Shown here: piece after piece, positions 5,409 through 5,439 of the stretch | Layout of the letters: every line of letters starts with the position of its first letter | Position numbering within the stretch: position 1 is the first letter of the stretch | Assembly: GCA_964247675.1 (NCBI GenBank) | Contig: CAXTVW010000202.1 | Location: 1-5,439 of the forward strand | Direction: 5' to 3' | Source: BOG-908 sp964247675 | GTDB taxonomy: Bacteria; Pseudomonadota; Alphaproteobacteria; Acetobacterales; Acetobacteraceae | DNA: 5,439 bases | The notes under the pieces: model-generated | Database searches by the model: none | What the model saw: only the letters and a program-made list of their open reading frames with translations | Told to the model about the DNA's origin: nothing | Program-made: the position numbers and the translations under genes

Positions 5409-5439
5409 GAAGGAAGCAAGGCCTTCTTTTTTGAAAAAA
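5409..5439 (-). repeat. Dispersed AT-rich hairpin repeat, copy R3 (inverted, cut by window end)
   Basis: Read on the minus strand this is TTTTTTCAAAAAAGAAGG followed by CCTTGCTTCCTTC. It is the right half of the R1/R2 unit and nearly identical to R1 from its loop onward. The left stem arm and the A4-G-T6 element should lie beyond the window. It sits just upstream of the Thr-rich gene in the same relative orientation as R1 to the glycosyltransferase. Confidence 0.88.

Noticed and set aside
2985..5439. CRISPR array
   Set aside because: There are three repeat copies, but spacing is very uneven, one copy is inverted and genes lie between them, so this is not an array.

Overview
The window looks like chromosomal DNA of a very GC-rich alphaproteobacterium, most likely a member of the Acetobacteraceae. 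That placement is inference. It rests on base composition, the nadB-nadC arrangement, and an AT-rich hairpin repeat (A4-G-T6 ... T7-C-A5/6 ... CTTGCTTCC) of a kind I remember from intergenic regions of that family. No marker gene is present to confirm it.

Layout. (1) 3-1556 (+) is a complete nadB (L-aspartate oxidase). It overlaps nadC (+, from 1556; quinolinate phosphoribosyltransferase) by one base. nadC runs into a gap of exactly 100 N (2308-2407) and lacks roughly its last 30-35 codons. Together with a nadA probably lying upstream, these would form the aspartate-to-NAD de novo branch. (2) On the far side of the gap, a minus-strand gene (2847 back to 2408, 3' end lost in the gap) encodes a small four-helix membrane protein of unknown function. 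(3) A divergent intergenic region holds hairpin repeat copy R1 and leads into a plus-strand GT-C-type polytopic glycosyltransferase (about 3035-4417). That gene overlaps by ATGA an unrecognised 116-residue protein (4414-4764). (4) After a convergent intergenic region with repeat copy R2, the minus strand carries two small exported products. One is a Thr-rich secreted protein (5384-5061). The other, 10 nt downstream, is a 59-residue lipoprotein (5050-4871) whose stop codon touches R2. The window ends inside an inverted copy, R3.

How the genes relate. nadB and nadC act in sequence in NAD synthesis. The glycosyltransferase and the 116-residue protein are probably translationally coupled, so a shared envelope-glycan role is possible but unproven. 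The two exported minus-strand products are probably co-transcribed. The most distinctive signal is the repeat. R1 and R2 differ at two positions in each stem arm, and both changes are compensated, so a base-paired structure has been preserved. R1 and R3 lie just 5' of gene starts, and R2 and R3 bracket the small two-gene unit in inverted orientation.
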